Positions 1-7,745 of a stretch of 64,000 nucleotides of DNA are shown here, piece after piece. Source of the stretch: Nannocystis sp. Its GTDB lineage: Bacteria; Myxococcota_A; Polyangia; Nannocystales; Nannocystaceae. Below the pieces are notes generated by a model. The model saw only the letters and a program-made list of their open reading frames with translations. It had not been told where the DNA came from and searched no databases. A program made the position numbers and the translations under genes. Location of the stretch: positions 1,958,001-2,022,000 of the forward strand of contig JADJRG010000013.1 of assembly GCA_016712315.1 (NCBI GenBank). Direction: 5' to 3'. Positions within the stretch are counted from its first letter, which is position 1; each line of letters begins with the position of its first letter.

Positions 1-406
1 TCGCGGTATCGGCTCTCGCCGCGGTAAGACATCAACCCGTGGGCAAAAGGGGCAGCTCGCGCGCCATAACCAGATGCCCGCCGGCTTCGAGGGCGGTCAG
101 AACCCGCTCCAGCGGCGCGTCCCCAAGCGCGGCTTCGTCAACATCCACCGGGTCGAGTACCACGGCGTCAACGTCGGCCGCGTGGCCGAGGCGTTCGCCG
201 CGGGTGAGGTCATCACGCCGGAGTCCCTGCACGCGAAGGGGATCGTCCCCAAGCGTGCGAAGCTGATCAAGCTGCTCGGCCACGGTGACGTGACCGCGGC
301 GCTCAAGATCTCGGTGCATGCGGTCAGCGCGAGCGCCAAGGAGAAGATCGAGGCGGCGGGCGGCTCCGTAGAGATCGTCGGCACGTCGGCCGCTGCGGCG
401 GAGTAG
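1..406 (+). CDS. rplO: 50S ribosomal protein L15 (5'-truncated by window edge)
   Basis: This is the C-terminal part of ribosomal protein L15, which binds 23S rRNA late in large-subunit assembly. The open frame runs in from base 2 without a start codon, so the gene begins outside the window. The glycine/arginine-rich L15 N-terminal segment (RGIGSRRGKTSTRGQKG) is visible at once, followed by the conserved GFEGGQNPLQRRVPKRGF block and a C-terminal KLLGHGDV segment. Its position just before secY matches the usual order of the spc operon. Confidence 0.95.
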   Translation, partial: RGIGSRRGKTSTRGQKGQLARHNQMPAGFEGGQNPLQRRVPKRGFVNIHRVEYHGVNVGRVAEAFAAGEVITPESLHAKGIVPKRAKLIKLLGHGDVTAALKISVHAVSASAKEKIEAAGGSVEIVGTSAAAAE

Positions 407-441
407 AGCTCGCGCAAACGAGGCGAGGTAGAGCTCGCGCA
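403..441 (+). repeat. 14-bp direct repeat in the rplO-secY gap
   Basis: The sequence GTAGAGCTCGCGCA occurs at 403-416, overlapping the rplO stop codon, and again at 428-441. The rplO-secY gap is 224 bases, much longer than the other gaps in this operon. Apart from this repeat I see no gene or clear promoter in 407-630. Confidence 0.6.
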
Positions 442-630
442 GTCTCGGCACCGAGAGGTCGAGGCTGGCGGTCCTCCACCTCGCCTCTCTCTTGTGCGCC
501 TGCGCGCACCTCACGTACAACACGCCGTCACGCGCGTGGAAGAGACACGCCAGGATGAGGTACAACGACGCAGGCGCGCGCTGCCGTCGTTGTCAGATCC
601 GCCGCTGAACCAGGCAAGCTGAAGGGGCCG

Positions 631-1947
631 ATGGGAGTCATCATCAACATCTTTAAGCTGCCCGAGCTGCGCAAGCGGGTCTTCTTCACGCTCGCGATGC
701 TCGCGGTCTACCGCCTCGGCGTCTTCATCGCCGTTCCGGGCGTCGATCGCTCGGTGATGGCGCAGATCGTCCGACAGGGCGCCGGTGGCTTCCTCGGCTA
801 CCTCAACATGTTCACCGGCGGCGCGCTGACCAACCTCTCGGTCCTCGCGCTCGGGATCATGCCGTACATCAGCGCGAGCATCATCATGCAGCTGATGACC
901 GCGGTGATCCCGAAGCTGGAGCAGCTCAGCAAGGAGGGCGAGTCTGGTCGGAGGAAGATCAACCAGTACAGCCGCTACGGCACGGTCTTCCTCGCGGCGA
1001 TCCAAGGCTATTTTATGGCCACCTGGTTGGCCTCTCAGAACACGCCAGGTCAGCAACTGGTGCTCGACACTGGGCCGTGGTTCACGGTGATGACGGTGCT
1101 GACCCTGACCGCAGGGACCTGCTTCCTGATGTGGCTCGGCGAGCAGATCACCGAGCGCGGGATCGGCAACGGGATCTCGCTGATCATCTACGCCGGGATC
1201 ATCGCCGACCTGCCCGTCGCGCTGTATCAGCTCTGGCAGAAGGCTCAGGACGATCCGGAGTCGTTCGGGCCGATGTTTATGGCGATCTTGGCGGTGATGG
1301 TGGTGGCGGTGATCGCCTTCGTGGTGATCATGGAGCGCGGTCAGCGACGGATCACCGTCCAGTACGCGAAGCGCGTGGTCGGGCGGCAGATGTTCGGCGG
1401 GTCGGCGAACTACCTGCCGCTGCGGATCAACAGCGCCGGCGTGATCCCGCCGATCTTCGCCTCGTCGATCCTGATGTTCCCCAGCCAGATCGCCGGGATG
1501 ACGGGCAACGCCTTCTTGGAGACGATCTCCAACGCGCTCCGGTACGATGGATGGCTGTACATCACCGTCTATGTCGCGCTCGTGATCTTCTTCACGTTCT
1601 TCTACACGGCCCTCCAGTTCAACCCGGTCGATGTCGCGGACAACCTCAAGAAGCAGAACGCGTCGATCCCAGGGATCCGGCCGGGCAAGCGCACCGCCGA
1701 GTACATCGACTTCATCCTGACTCGGTTGACCTTCGCTGGCGCCTGCTACATCTCGGCCGTCTGCATCCTGCCGACCTTCCTGCAGACCAAGTTTAACCTG
1801 CCATTTTATTATGGAGGAACCTCACTTCTGATCGTCGTCGGCGTCGCCCTCGACACCGCTCAGCAGATCGAGAGCCACCTGGTCACCCGCAGCTACGAGG
1901 GCTTTGCGGGGCCAGGAGGGCCCAGGATCCGCGGGCGTCGGGGTTGA
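631..1947 (+). CDS. secY: Protein translocase subunit SecY
   Basis: SecY is the channel subunit of the SecYEG translocon in the inner membrane. The 438-residue length is normal for the family. About ten hydrophobic membrane segments alternate with charged loops, and conserved SecY blocks are visible: the N-terminal VPGVD region, the QITERGIGNGISLIIYAGI loop, the NSAGVIPPIFASSI segment and the IPGIRPGKRTAEYI stretch near the C-terminus. The ATG at 631 follows an AAGGGG ribosome-binding site. In many bacteria adk and map follow secY, but here infA follows directly. Confidence 0.97.
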   Translation: MGVIINIFKLPELRKRVFFTLAMLAVYRLGVFIAVPGVDRSVMAQIVRQGAGGFLGYLNMFTGGALTNLSVLALGIMPYISASIIMQLMTAVIPKLEQLSKEGESGRRKINQYSRYGTVFLAAIQGYFMATWLASQNTPGQQLVLDTGPWFTVMTVLTLTAGTCFLMWLGEQITERGIGNGISLIIYAGIIADLPVALYQLWQKAQDDPESFGPMFMAILAVMVVAVIAFVVIMERGQRRITVQYAKRVVGRQMFGGSANYLPLRINSAGVIPPIFASSILMFPSQIAGMTGNAFLETISNALRYDGWLYITVYVALVIFFTFFYTALQFNPVDVADNLKKQNASIPGIRPGKRTAEYIDFILTRLTFAGACYISAVCILPTFLQTKFNLPFYYGGTSLLIVVGVALDTAQQIESHLVTRSYEGFAGPGGPRIRGRRG

Positions 1948-1967
1948 CGTCGCTGGCATGTGGACCG

Positions 1968-2021
1968 CGCGGGAGGGCTCTGGCACACTCCCGCGCCCCG
2001 GTGGATCTGACCCGGGCTTTT
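1968..2021 (+). other. Hairpins in the secY-infA gap
   Basis: An 8-bp perfect stem (1968-1975 with 1988-1995) is followed by a 5-bp stem (1997-2001 with 2012-2016) and then CTTTT. This could act as a weak attenuator or RNA-processing site between secY and infA. The T-run is too short to call a terminator. Confidence 0.35.
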
Positions 2022-2025
2022 GTGT

Positions 2026-2253
2026 ATGAGTGTGCCGCATCCAACAACCTTCGAGGCGACGGTGATCGCTGAGTTGCCCCAGCAACTGTTTCGCCTCGAG
2101 ATCCCCGCCGACGGCAACGCTGTGATCACAGCGGGGCTCTCGGCGGAGGTGAGGCGGTTGGGCGCGTTACTTCGGACGGGGCAACGTGTGCTGGTCCGTC
2201 GGGCCAGCCGCGATCCGGGCCGCGGGATCATCACTGGGCTCTGTGCCCGCTGA
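2026..2253 (+). CDS. infA: Translation initiation factor IF-1 (divergent)
   Basis: This 75-residue protein sits where infA is expected, between secY and rpmJ. It aligns by eye along the S1/OB-fold of IF-1: an EATVIAELPQQLFRLEI strand pair, an LSAEVRRL segment and a C-terminal DPGRGIITG segment in place of the usual DLSKGRIVFR. IF-1 binds the 30S A site during initiation. The match is weaker than for the neighbouring ribosomal proteins, so this is a divergent copy. The ATG at 2026 is preferred over an in-frame TTG two codons upstream. Whether another infA exists elsewhere cannot be seen. Confidence 0.8.
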   Translation: MSVPHPTTFEATVIAELPQQLFRLEIPADGNAVITAGLSAEVRRLGALLRTGQRVLVRRASRDPGRGIITGLCAR

Positions 2254-2276
2254 GTACGCGGCAGACAGGAAGAGGC

Positions 2277-2390
2277 ATGAAAGTACGAGCGAGCGTCAAA
2301 CGAATCTGCGAAAAATGTAAGATCATCAGGCGTGCCGGTGTCGTGCGCGTCATCTGCGTCAACCCGAAGCACAAGCAGCGGCAAGGGTAG
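2277..2390 (+). CDS. rpmJ: 50S ribosomal protein L36
   Basis: This 37-residue gene has the typical bacterial L36 length. The protein starts MKVRASVKRICEKCK and ends NPKHKQRQG. It keeps the zinc-binding set Cys11, Cys14, Cys27 and His32, so it is the zinc-containing form. A GGAAGAGG ribosome-binding site precedes the ATG. It lies between infA and rpsM, the standard order, with 23 bases upstream and 9 bases downstream. Confidence 0.96.
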   Translation: MKVRASVKRICEKCKIIRRAGVVRVICVNPKHKQRQG

Positions 2391-2399
2391 GAGACACCA

Positions 2400-2774
2400 A
2401 TGGCACGTATCTCAGGGGTAGATCTCCCCAGGAACAAGCGCGTCGAGATCGCGCTCACGTACATCTACGGCATCGGCCGCGAGTCCGCTCGCCGTGTGCT
2501 CGACAAGGCCGGCATCGGCCCTGCCCTGCGCACCGACGACCTGACGGACGAGCAGGTGCAGTCGATCCGCTCGATCCTCGAGGGCGAGTTTCGCGTGGAG
2601 GGTGACCTCCGCCGTGACGTCCAGATGAGCATCAAGCGCTTGATGGACCTCGGCTGCTATCGCGGCCTCCGCCATCGCCGTGGCCTGCCGGTTCGCGGCC
2701 AGCGCACCCACACCAACGCGCGCACGCGTAAGGGGCCCAAGCGGGTCGCGGTCGCTCAGAAGAGGAAGGCGTAG
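2400..2774 (+). CDS. rpsM: 30S ribosomal protein S13
   Basis: S13 lies in the head of the small subunit and contacts P-site tRNA and the intersubunit bridge. The 124-residue protein starts MARISGVDLPRNKRVEIALTY, has the YGIG helix-hairpin-helix segment, and ends in the basic RGLPVRGQRTHTNARTRKGP tail typical of S13. It starts 9 bases after rpmJ and ends 3 bases before rpsK, so it is translated in the same operon. Confidence 0.97.
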   Translation: MARISGVDLPRNKRVEIALTYIYGIGRESARRVLDKAGIGPALRTDDLTDEQVQSIRSILEGEFRVEGDLRRDVQMSIKRLMDLGCYRGLRHRRGLPVRGQRTHTNARTRKGPKRVAVAQKRKA

Positions 2775-2777
2775 CCC

Positions 2778-3167
2778 ATGGCAAACCCAAGGCAGCAGAC
2801 CAAGAAGCGGGTCAAGAAGAACATCTCGACCGGTGTGGTCCACATCCAGGCGACCTTCAACAACACCCTGGTCACCATCACCGACGTCAACGGCAACGTG
2901 GTCGCGTGGGCATCCGCCGGCGTGCGCGGCTTCAAGGGCTCGCGCAAGTCGACCCCATTCGCCGCCCAGCTCGCCGCCGACGACGCAGCCCGCAAGGCGC
3001 AAGAGCACGGCATGCAGTCGGCGACGGTCAAGGTCTCGGGCCCGGGTGCGGGCCGCGAGTCGGCGCTGCGCGGCCTCCAGTCGGCCGGCTTGCGCATCAC
3101 CTCGATCAAGGATGTTACCCCGATCCCGCACAACGGGTGTCGGCCGCCCAAGCGGAGGAGGGTCTGA
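2778..3167 (+). CDS. rpsK: 30S ribosomal protein S11
   Basis: S11 forms part of the small-subunit platform near the E site and the Shine-Dalgarno helix. The 129-residue protein shows the conserved ATFNNTLVTITD segment, the GSRKSTPFAAQ stretch, the GPGAGRE loop and the C-terminal DVTPIPHNGCRPPKRRRV. Length and order (S13-S11-S4-rpoA) are standard. Short gaps of 3 bases on both sides indicate translational coupling. Confidence 0.98.
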   Translation: MANPRQQTKKRVKKNISTGVVHIQATFNNTLVTITDVNGNVVAWASAGVRGFKGSRKSTPFAAQLAADDAARKAQEHGMQSATVKVSGPGAGRESALRGLQSAGLRITSIKDVTPIPHNGCRPPKRRRV

Positions 3168-3170
3168 CCT

Positions 3171-3800
3171 ATGGCACGCTACATTGGACCAGTTTGCCGG
3201 CTCTGCCGGCGTGAGGACTCGAAGCTCTTCCTCAAGGGTGATCGCTGCTTCTCCGAGAAGTGCGGCTACGACCGCCGCCAGTATCCACCGGGCCAGCACG
3301 GCCAGGGCCGCAAGAAGCGGCCGAGCGACTACGGCCAGCAGCTCCGCGAGAAGCAGAAGGTGAAGCGGATGTACGGCCTCCTCGAGCGCCAGTTCCGCGG
3401 CTACTACTACAAGGCCTCGCGCATGAAGGGCGTCACCGGTGAGAACCTGCTGCGCCTGCTCGAGTGCCGCCTCGACAACATCGCGCTGCGCTGCGGCTTC
3501 TCGTCGAGCCACGCCGAGGCGCGGCAGATCGTCCGCCACGGGCACATCCGCGTCAACGGGCGTCGGATCAACATCCCGAGCTACCAAGTGCGCGCAGGCG
3601 ACGTGATCGAGGTCCGCGAGAAGAGCCGCAAGGTTCAGCGGATCACCGACGCGCTCGCGAACATCGACCGGGTCACCCGGCCGACCTGGATCGAGCTCGA
3701 TAAGGACGCCTTCCGCGGCAAGATCACCGCTTTGCCGGCGCGCACCGATATCTCGTCCGACATCGATGAGCAGCTCATCGTCGAGCTCTACTCGAAGTAA
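3171..3800 (+). CDS. rpsD: 30S ribosomal protein S4 (zinc form)
   Basis: S4 is a primary 16S rRNA binder and often the translational repressor of this operon. The 209-residue protein has Cys9, Cys12, Cys26 and Cys31, the zinc-binding (C+) arrangement, then an S4 RNA-binding domain around residues 98-160 (RLDNIALRCGF, HGHIRVNGRRINIPSYQV). It ends in the usual ELYSK. Gene order and tight spacing fit the alpha operon. Confidence 0.98.
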   Translation: MARYIGPVCRLCRREDSKLFLKGDRCFSEKCGYDRRQYPPGQHGQGRKKRPSDYGQQLREKQKVKRMYGLLERQFRGYYYKASRMKGVTGENLLRLLECRLDNIALRCGFSSSHAEARQIVRHGHIRVNGRRINIPSYQVRAGDVIEVREKSRKVQRITDALANIDRVTRPTWIELDKDAFRGKITALPARTDISSDIDEQLIVELYSK

Positions 3801-3809
3801 GGGGGACCG

Positions 3810-4823
3810 ATGCAGGACCAGAACACCATCGCCCGCAACTGGCGGGATCTCATCCGCCCGAAGAAGCTCGAGGTCGACACCTCGAGCCTCACCGACACCT
3901 ATGGCAAGTTCACCTGCGAGCCGCTCGAGCGCGGCTACGGGCTCACCTTAGGTAACAGCCTGCGCCGCGTGCTGCTCTCGTCCCTCCAGGGATCAGCGAT
4001 CACGTCTGTGCGGATCGACGGGGCGCTCCACGAGTTCACCACCATCCCTGGTGTGGTCGAGGACGTCACCGACATCATCCTGAACGTCAAGTCGCTGCTG
4101 CTTCACATGGATGACGCGACCCCGCGCACCCTCGTGATCGACAAGCAGGGCGAGGGCGAGGTCACCGCGGCCGACATCGAGGCGCCCACGGGCGTCGCGG
4201 TGCTGCGCCCGGAGCAGCACGTCGCGACCCTGAGTAAGGGCGGTCGCCTCCGCATGGAGATGACCTGCGCGATGGGCCGCGGCTACGCGATCGCCGACCA
4301 GAACAAGAGCGAGGCGATGCCGATCGGGGTGATCCCGATCGATAGCCTCTTCTCGCCGGTGCAGAAGGTCAACTACCGGGTCACCAACGCCCGCGTCGGC
4401 CACCGCACCGACTACGACCGCCTGATCCTCGAGGTCTGGACGGACGGCTCTGTCCGGCCAGAGGACGCCGTGGCCTTCGCCGCGAAGATCCTCAAGGAGC
4501 AGCTGTCGATCTTCATCAATCGTGACGAGATCGAGGAGGCGGCGATCCCGACCCAGACCGAGGCGGACAAGCTCAACGAGTACCTGTGGCGCTCGGTTGA
4601 TGAGCTCGAGCTCAGCGTGCGCTCGGCGAACTGCCTCCAGAACGCCAACATCCACTACATCGGCGATCTGGTGCAGCGCTCCGAGACGGAGATGCTGAAG
4701 ACCAAGAACTTCGGGCGCAAGAGCCTGAAGGAGATCAAGGAGATCCTCGGGGGGATGGGCCTCTCCTTGGGTATGAAGATCGATAACTGGCAGGGTCCAC
4801 CCCCGCCACGAGAGGAGGCATAA
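3810..4823 (+). CDS. rpoA: RNA polymerase alpha subunit
   Basis: The 337-residue alpha subunit contains the N-terminal dimerisation/assembly domain (ERGYGLTLGNSLRRVLLSSL near residues 37-56) and a C-terminal domain that binds UP elements and activators (ELELSVRSANCLQNANI, then TKNFGRKSLKEIKEIL). The linker between them is short. It follows rpsD by 9 bases and precedes rplQ by 3 bases, the normal arrangement. The ATG at 3810 follows a GGGGG-containing ribosome-binding site. Confidence 0.98.
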   Translation: MQDQNTIARNWRDLIRPKKLEVDTSSLTDTYGKFTCEPLERGYGLTLGNSLRRVLLSSLQGSAITSVRIDGALHEFTTIPGVVEDVTDIILNVKSLLLHMDDATPRTLVIDKQGEGEVTAADIEAPTGVAVLRPEQHVATLSKGGRLRMEMTCAMGRGYAIADQNKSEAMPIGVIPIDSLFSPVQKVNYRVTNARVGHRTDYDRLILEVWTDGSVRPEDAVAFAAKILKEQLSIFINRDEIEEAAIPTQTEADKLNEYLWRSVDELELSVRSANCLQNANIHYIGDLVQRSETEMLKTKNFGRKSLKEIKEILGGMGLSLGMKIDNWQGPPPPREEA

Positions 4824-4826
4824 ACC

Positions 4827-5267
4827 ATGCGTCACCGCAAATCCGGTCGCATCCTGGGACGGAAGTCGGCGCACCGCAAGGCGATGTTCCGCAATATGGT
4901 CACCTCGTTGATCGAGCACGAACGGATCACGACGACCGAACCCAAGGCCAAGGAGCTCCGTCGCTTCGCTGACCGCACGATCTCGATCAGCCTCCGGCTG
5001 GGCGATGTCCTGAGCAAGCCCCGCGAGGAGCGCTCCCAAGAGGAGCAGGCTCGCTACGTTCACGCGCTTCGTATGGCCGCGCGGATGATCCGCACGCGCA
5101 GCGTCCTGCACAAGCTCTTCGACGTGGTCGCGCCGATGATGAAGGGGCGCCCCGGTGGCTATACCCGGCTGATCAAGATGGGCCCGCGCCCCGGTGACGC
5201 GGCGCCGATGTGCCTGGTCGAGCTGGTGAAGCCGGAGACGCCGGCCCCCGCTGAGACCGCGGCGTAG
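4827..5267 (+). CDS. rplQ: 50S ribosomal protein L17
   Basis: L17 is the last gene of the operon. The 146-residue protein begins MRHRKSGRILGRKSAHRKAM and has the FRNMVTSLIEHERITTTEPKAKELR signature region, with an alanine/proline-rich C-terminal extension. A strong terminator lies 44 bases downstream, marking the operon end. Confidence 0.97.
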   Translation: MRHRKSGRILGRKSAHRKAMFRNMVTSLIEHERITTTEPKAKELRRFADRTISISLRLGDVLSKPREERSQEEQARYVHALRMAARMIRTRSVLHKLFDVVAPMMKGRPGGYTRLIKMGPRPGDAAPMCLVELVKPETPAPAETAA

Positions 5268-5272
5268 CCGTC

Positions 5273-5297
5273 GTGTCTGTTCCTCAGAGACAGACAC
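5273..5297 (+). other. Stem-loop just after rplQ
   Basis: GTGTCTGT (5273-5280) pairs perfectly with ACAGACAC (5290-5297) around a 9-base loop. It lies between the rplQ stop and the intrinsic terminator. It may stabilise the 3' end of the operon mRNA. Confidence 0.5.
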
Positions 5298-5310
5298 ACA
5301 GACAAGAACA

Positions 5311-5343
5311 GCGCCTCGGCCGAGCGGCCGGGGCGCTTTTTTC
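5311..5343 (+). terminator. Intrinsic terminator of the rplO-rplQ operon
   Basis: An 11-bp GC-rich stem (5311-5321 with 5326-5336, one G-T pair) closes a GAGC tetraloop and is followed directly by six T residues (5337-5342). This is a textbook rho-independent terminator on the plus strand and ends the ribosomal operon before the fliO-like gene. Confidence 0.92.
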
Positions 5344-5437
5344 TTCTTCGCGCGCCTGAGGGGGCGCGCTCAGGACCGGTGCTCGTCCCCTCGCCGTTTT
5401 TTTGCCGGTGTGTGTGGCTCGCGTAGTGTGGGCGGCG

Positions 5438-5800
5438 ATGTTTCCCGAGCTTGGTGAGGTCGAGTTGTTGCTCCTCTACACGGGAGGGGTGTTCGCGGTG
5501 ATGTTCGTCTTTTTGGCGCTGCTGGGCCGGCGGCTCGGCTCTCGGCGCTCATCGGCGACGCGCGCGGTGATCGTGGTGACCGGGCAGCATCGCCTGCACG
5601 TCGTCGAGGTCGATGGTCGGCGGTTGCTGGTCGGCACCGGCCCGAGCGGCCCGCCGAGCCTCGTCTGTGAGCTCGGGGACGAGCCCGCGTGGGCGCGCGC
5701 GGAGCCGACGGCGGATGGGGAGTGGAGCCGTACACGGGTGCTCCCGCACGGTGGGCGGCCCTTCGCCGGCGACGGCGTGCCAAGCGTGCATGGGCGTTGA
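5438..5800 (+). CDS. FliO-like export apparatus protein
   Basis: The 120-residue protein has a short periplasmic N-terminus, one membrane segment (about residues 10-30) and a cytoplasmic domain containing GQHRLHVVEVDGRRLLVGTG, which matches the conserved FliO core. FliO helps assemble the FliP pore of flagellar and related type III export gates. The ATG at 5438 is chosen because it starts directly before the membrane helix. The fliP-like gene begins inside its last codons. Similarity is by motif and gene order only, so the exact subfamily is uncertain. Confidence 0.72.
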   Translation: MFPELGEVELLLLYTGGVFAVMFVFLALLGRRLGSRRSSATRAVIVVTGQHRLHVVEVDGRRLLVGTGPSGPPSLVCELGDEPAWARAEPTADGEWSRTRVLPHGGRPFAGDGVPSVHGR

Positions 5801-6386
5801 GCTGGCTACCTGGGGTGCGATGCCCGCGTGGGTGTGGCTGGCGGCGCTGCCGCTGCTGCTCGCCTCGTGCACAGCGTTCACGAAGGTGAGCGTGGTGCTC
5901 TCGGCGCTGCGGATCGGCCTCGGCGCGGAGCTGCTGCTGCCGTGGTCGGCGGTGCTGGCGCTGGCGCTTGTGGTGAGCGCTGTGATCATGGGGCCGGCGC
6001 TGATGAGCGTCGCGCCGCTGCTCGGCGACGTGGCGAGCGCCAGCCCCCAGGAGGTGCTCGCGCCGCTGTCGCGCTTTTTGTCCCAAAACACCTCCGCGGC
6101 GGAGCTGGAGTTCTTCCGCGAGCTCCAGGGCCTCGACGCGGAGCACCCGCTGGTCATCCTGCCGGCGTTCTTGGTGTCGGAGCTGGGCAAGGCGTTGCAC
6201 CTGGCGGTGTTGATTCTCTTGCCCTTCGCGCTGCTCGAGCTGGTCGTCGCGCAGATCTTCACGTTGATGGGCCTCCCGGGGCAGCCGTTGGCGCTGGTGA
6301 CCTTGCCGCTCAAGGTGCTGCTCTTCTTGGGGATCGGCGGGTGGGAGCTGCTGATCGGCGCGCTGGTCGGGGGGTATACGCGGTGA
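5790..6386 (+). CDS. FliP/SctR-family type III export pore protein
   Basis: The protein is about 198 residues and contains four hydrophobic segments. It has hallmark FliP/SctR blocks: FTKVSVVLSALRIGLG, SRFLSQNTSAAELEFF, ILPAFLVSELGKALHLA and LPLKVLLFLGIGGWELL. Members pentamerise into the export gate of flagellar and injectisome systems. The start at 5790 overlaps fliO by 11 bases, and an alternative ATG at 5820 gives a shorter N-terminus. The stop overlaps the fliQ start by 4 bases. No flagellar rod, ring, ATPase or filament genes occur in the window. Confidence 0.85.
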   Translation: MGVELATWGAMPAWVWLAALPLLLASCTAFTKVSVVLSALRIGLGAELLLPWSAVLALALVVSAVIMGPALMSVAPLLGDVASASPQEVLAPLSRFLSQNTSAAELEFFRELQGLDAEHPLVILPAFLVSELGKALHLAVLILLPFALLELVVAQIFTLMGLPGQPLALVTLPLKVLLFLGIGGWELLIGALVGGYTR

Positions 6387-6640
6387 ACCTCGCTGCGGTG
6401 GTCCGTGAGGGGCTGATGCTGGCGGCGCTGGTGCTCGCGCCGGTCGTCGCCGCGGCCGCGGCCGCGTCTGTGGGGGTCGGCTGGCTCGCGGGGCGCTTCG
6501 GGCTGCGGGATCCCTCGGTGGTGATCATCAGCCGCGCGATCGCGGTGGTGCTGGCGCTGATCGTCGCCGGTGAGTGGATGAGCGAGCGCCTGGTGACGTC
6601 GTCGCGCGCGCTCTGGTCGCGCCTCGGTGAGGTCGAGTAG
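6383..6640 (+). CDS. FliQ/SctS-family export gate protein
   Basis: The 85-residue protein has two membrane helices separated by a short basic loop (GRFGLRDPSVVIISRAI), as in FliQ/SctS, which packs around the FliP-FliR core. It starts with GTG inside the fliP stop codon (GTGA overlap), so the two genes are translationally coupled. The alanine/valine-rich helices are more biased than in canonical FliQ. Its identity rests mainly on size, topology and its place between fliP and fliR. Confidence 0.72.
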   Translation: MNLAAVVREGLMLAALVLAPVVAAAAAASVGVGWLAGRFGLRDPSVVIISRAIAVVLALIVAGEWMSERLVTSSRALWSRLGEVE

Positions 6641-6646
6641 CGGGCG

Positions 6647-7345
6647 ATGGACCCGACCTTGGCGACGGCGGGCTGGGTCGCGGTGCGGCTCGGGGCGCTG
6701 CTGGCGGCGCAAGGGGCGTGGATCCGGCTGCTCGGGCCGCTCTGGTTGCCGGTCGGAGGGGCGCTGGCGCTGTGTTTTGGGGCGTCCGTGGCGCTCGGTG
6801 GCGCGGTGGATGTCGGCGCGGTATCGGCGACGCAGTGGCTCTGGGGGGCGCTGCGTGAGGCGCTGAGCGGGGGGTTGCTCGGCTTGGTCGTGGCGTTGCC
6901 CGGCTACGCGTTGCTCGGCGCGGCGGCGACGTCGGCGAACACGCTCGGAGGCGCGCGCTTAGCGGCGCTAGAGGTGTTGATCGTCGCTGTGGTGTTGGCG
7001 CTGCTCTTTGAGGCAGGTGGGCATCGACCGCTGCTCGGCGGGCTCTCTGCGGCGGCGCGGGCGTGGCCGGCGGGTGAGGCGGCGTTGTCGCGCTCGCTGA
7101 CGACGAGCGAGCTCGCTGGGTGGGCCGCAGGCCTGCTCGGGTTGGCGCTGGCGCTGGCGACGCCGGTGCTGCTGGTCAGCGCGGTCCTCGATCTCGCGCT
7201 TCGCCTGGTGGAGCGGCCTGGGAGCGAGCCGGTGGCGGCGCTGCGCCCGTGGGTGGTCGCGGCGGCGGCGAGCCTCGCGCTGGCGGCGTCATGGGAGGGC
7301 TACGCGGCGGCGTGGCTGCGCGCGCTCGCGGTGCCGGTGAAGTGA
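6647..7345 (+). CDS. FliR/SctT-family export gate protein
   Basis: The 232-residue protein has about six membrane segments and the FliR/SctT layout, with a central ALREALSGGLLGLVVALP stretch equivalent to the FliR motif before the second half. FliR completes the FliP5-FliQ4-FliR1 export gate. It starts 6 bases after the fliQ-like gene. It is somewhat shorter than typical FliR (about 260 residues) and carries no FlhB fusion. No flhA or flhB is present nearby. Confidence 0.75.
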   Translation: MDPTLATAGWVAVRLGALLAAQGAWIRLLGPLWLPVGGALALCFGASVALGGAVDVGAVSATQWLWGALREALSGGLLGLVVALPGYALLGAAATSANTLGGARLAALEVLIVAVVLALLFEAGGHRPLLGGLSAAARAWPAGEAALSRSLTTSELAGWAAGLLGLALALATPVLLVSAVLDLALRLVERPGSEPVAALRPWVVAAAASLALAASWEGYAAAWLRALAVPVK

Positions 7346-7397
7346 TCGGAGGCGGGTAGGTCGGTCTGGGGGCTGGCGATCGGCGGCGTCGGGCGGC

Positions 7398-7403
7398 TAC
7401 ACT
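7398..7403 (+). promoter_or_regulatory. -10 box for leaderless yhbY
   Basis: TACACT lies exactly 6 bases before the GTG start of yhbY. This is the distance from a -10 hexamer to a transcription start, so the mRNA should begin at or next to the start codon. No -35 match is visible. Confidence 0.5.
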
Positions 7404-7409
7404 GCCGCG

Positions 7410-7727
7410 GTGAACGCTACGGTGCTCTCTCCTCGGGCTCGCGCCCACCTCAAGGGGCTCGCTCACCCGATGGAGCCGGTGGTGCTCGTCGGCGCGGAGG
7501 GGGTCTCTCCTGGGGTGGTGAAGGCGGTCAGCGTCGCGCTGGAAGACCACGAGCTGATCAAGGCGCGCCTCGGTCAGGGCTTCGTCGGTGATCGTTTCGA
7601 AGCGGCCGCGGCGCTCGCCGAGGCCAGCGGCGCGGCGGTGGTGCAGGTGATCGGTCGAGTGATCGCGCTGTACCGGCGACGCTGCGCCGACCAGCCGAAG
7701 CGGGCCCGGATCAACCTGCCGAGCTGA
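7410..7727 (+). CDS. yhbY: YhbY-type CRM-domain RNA-binding protein
   Basis: The 105-residue protein is a single CRS1/YhbY (CRM) domain. It shows the typical order ARAHLKGLAHPMEPVVLVGAEGVSPGVVKAV, then ALEDHELIKARL and a basic LYRR segment. YhbY-type proteins bind 50S ribosomal precursors in E. coli. The GTG start is supported by a -10 box 6 bases upstream. It is followed 18 bases later by the TldD-like gene, possibly co-transcribed. Confidence 0.9.
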   Translation: MNATVLSPRARAHLKGLAHPMEPVVLVGAEGVSPGVVKAVSVALEDHELIKARLGQGFVGDRFEAAAALAEASGAAVVQVIGRVIALYRRRCADQPKRARINLPS

Positions 7728-7745
7728 GTCGAAGGGACGACTGCG

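Noticed and set aside
1996..2021. Intrinsic terminator between secY and infA
   Set aside because: The stem is only 5 bp and the T-run is 4. A full stop here would cut off essential genes downstream.
3993..5297. Long minus-strand open frame opposite rpoA-rplQ
   Set aside because: It is a GC-rich shadow of well conserved ribosomal and RNA polymerase genes, with Arg/His/Asp-rich composition and no family match.
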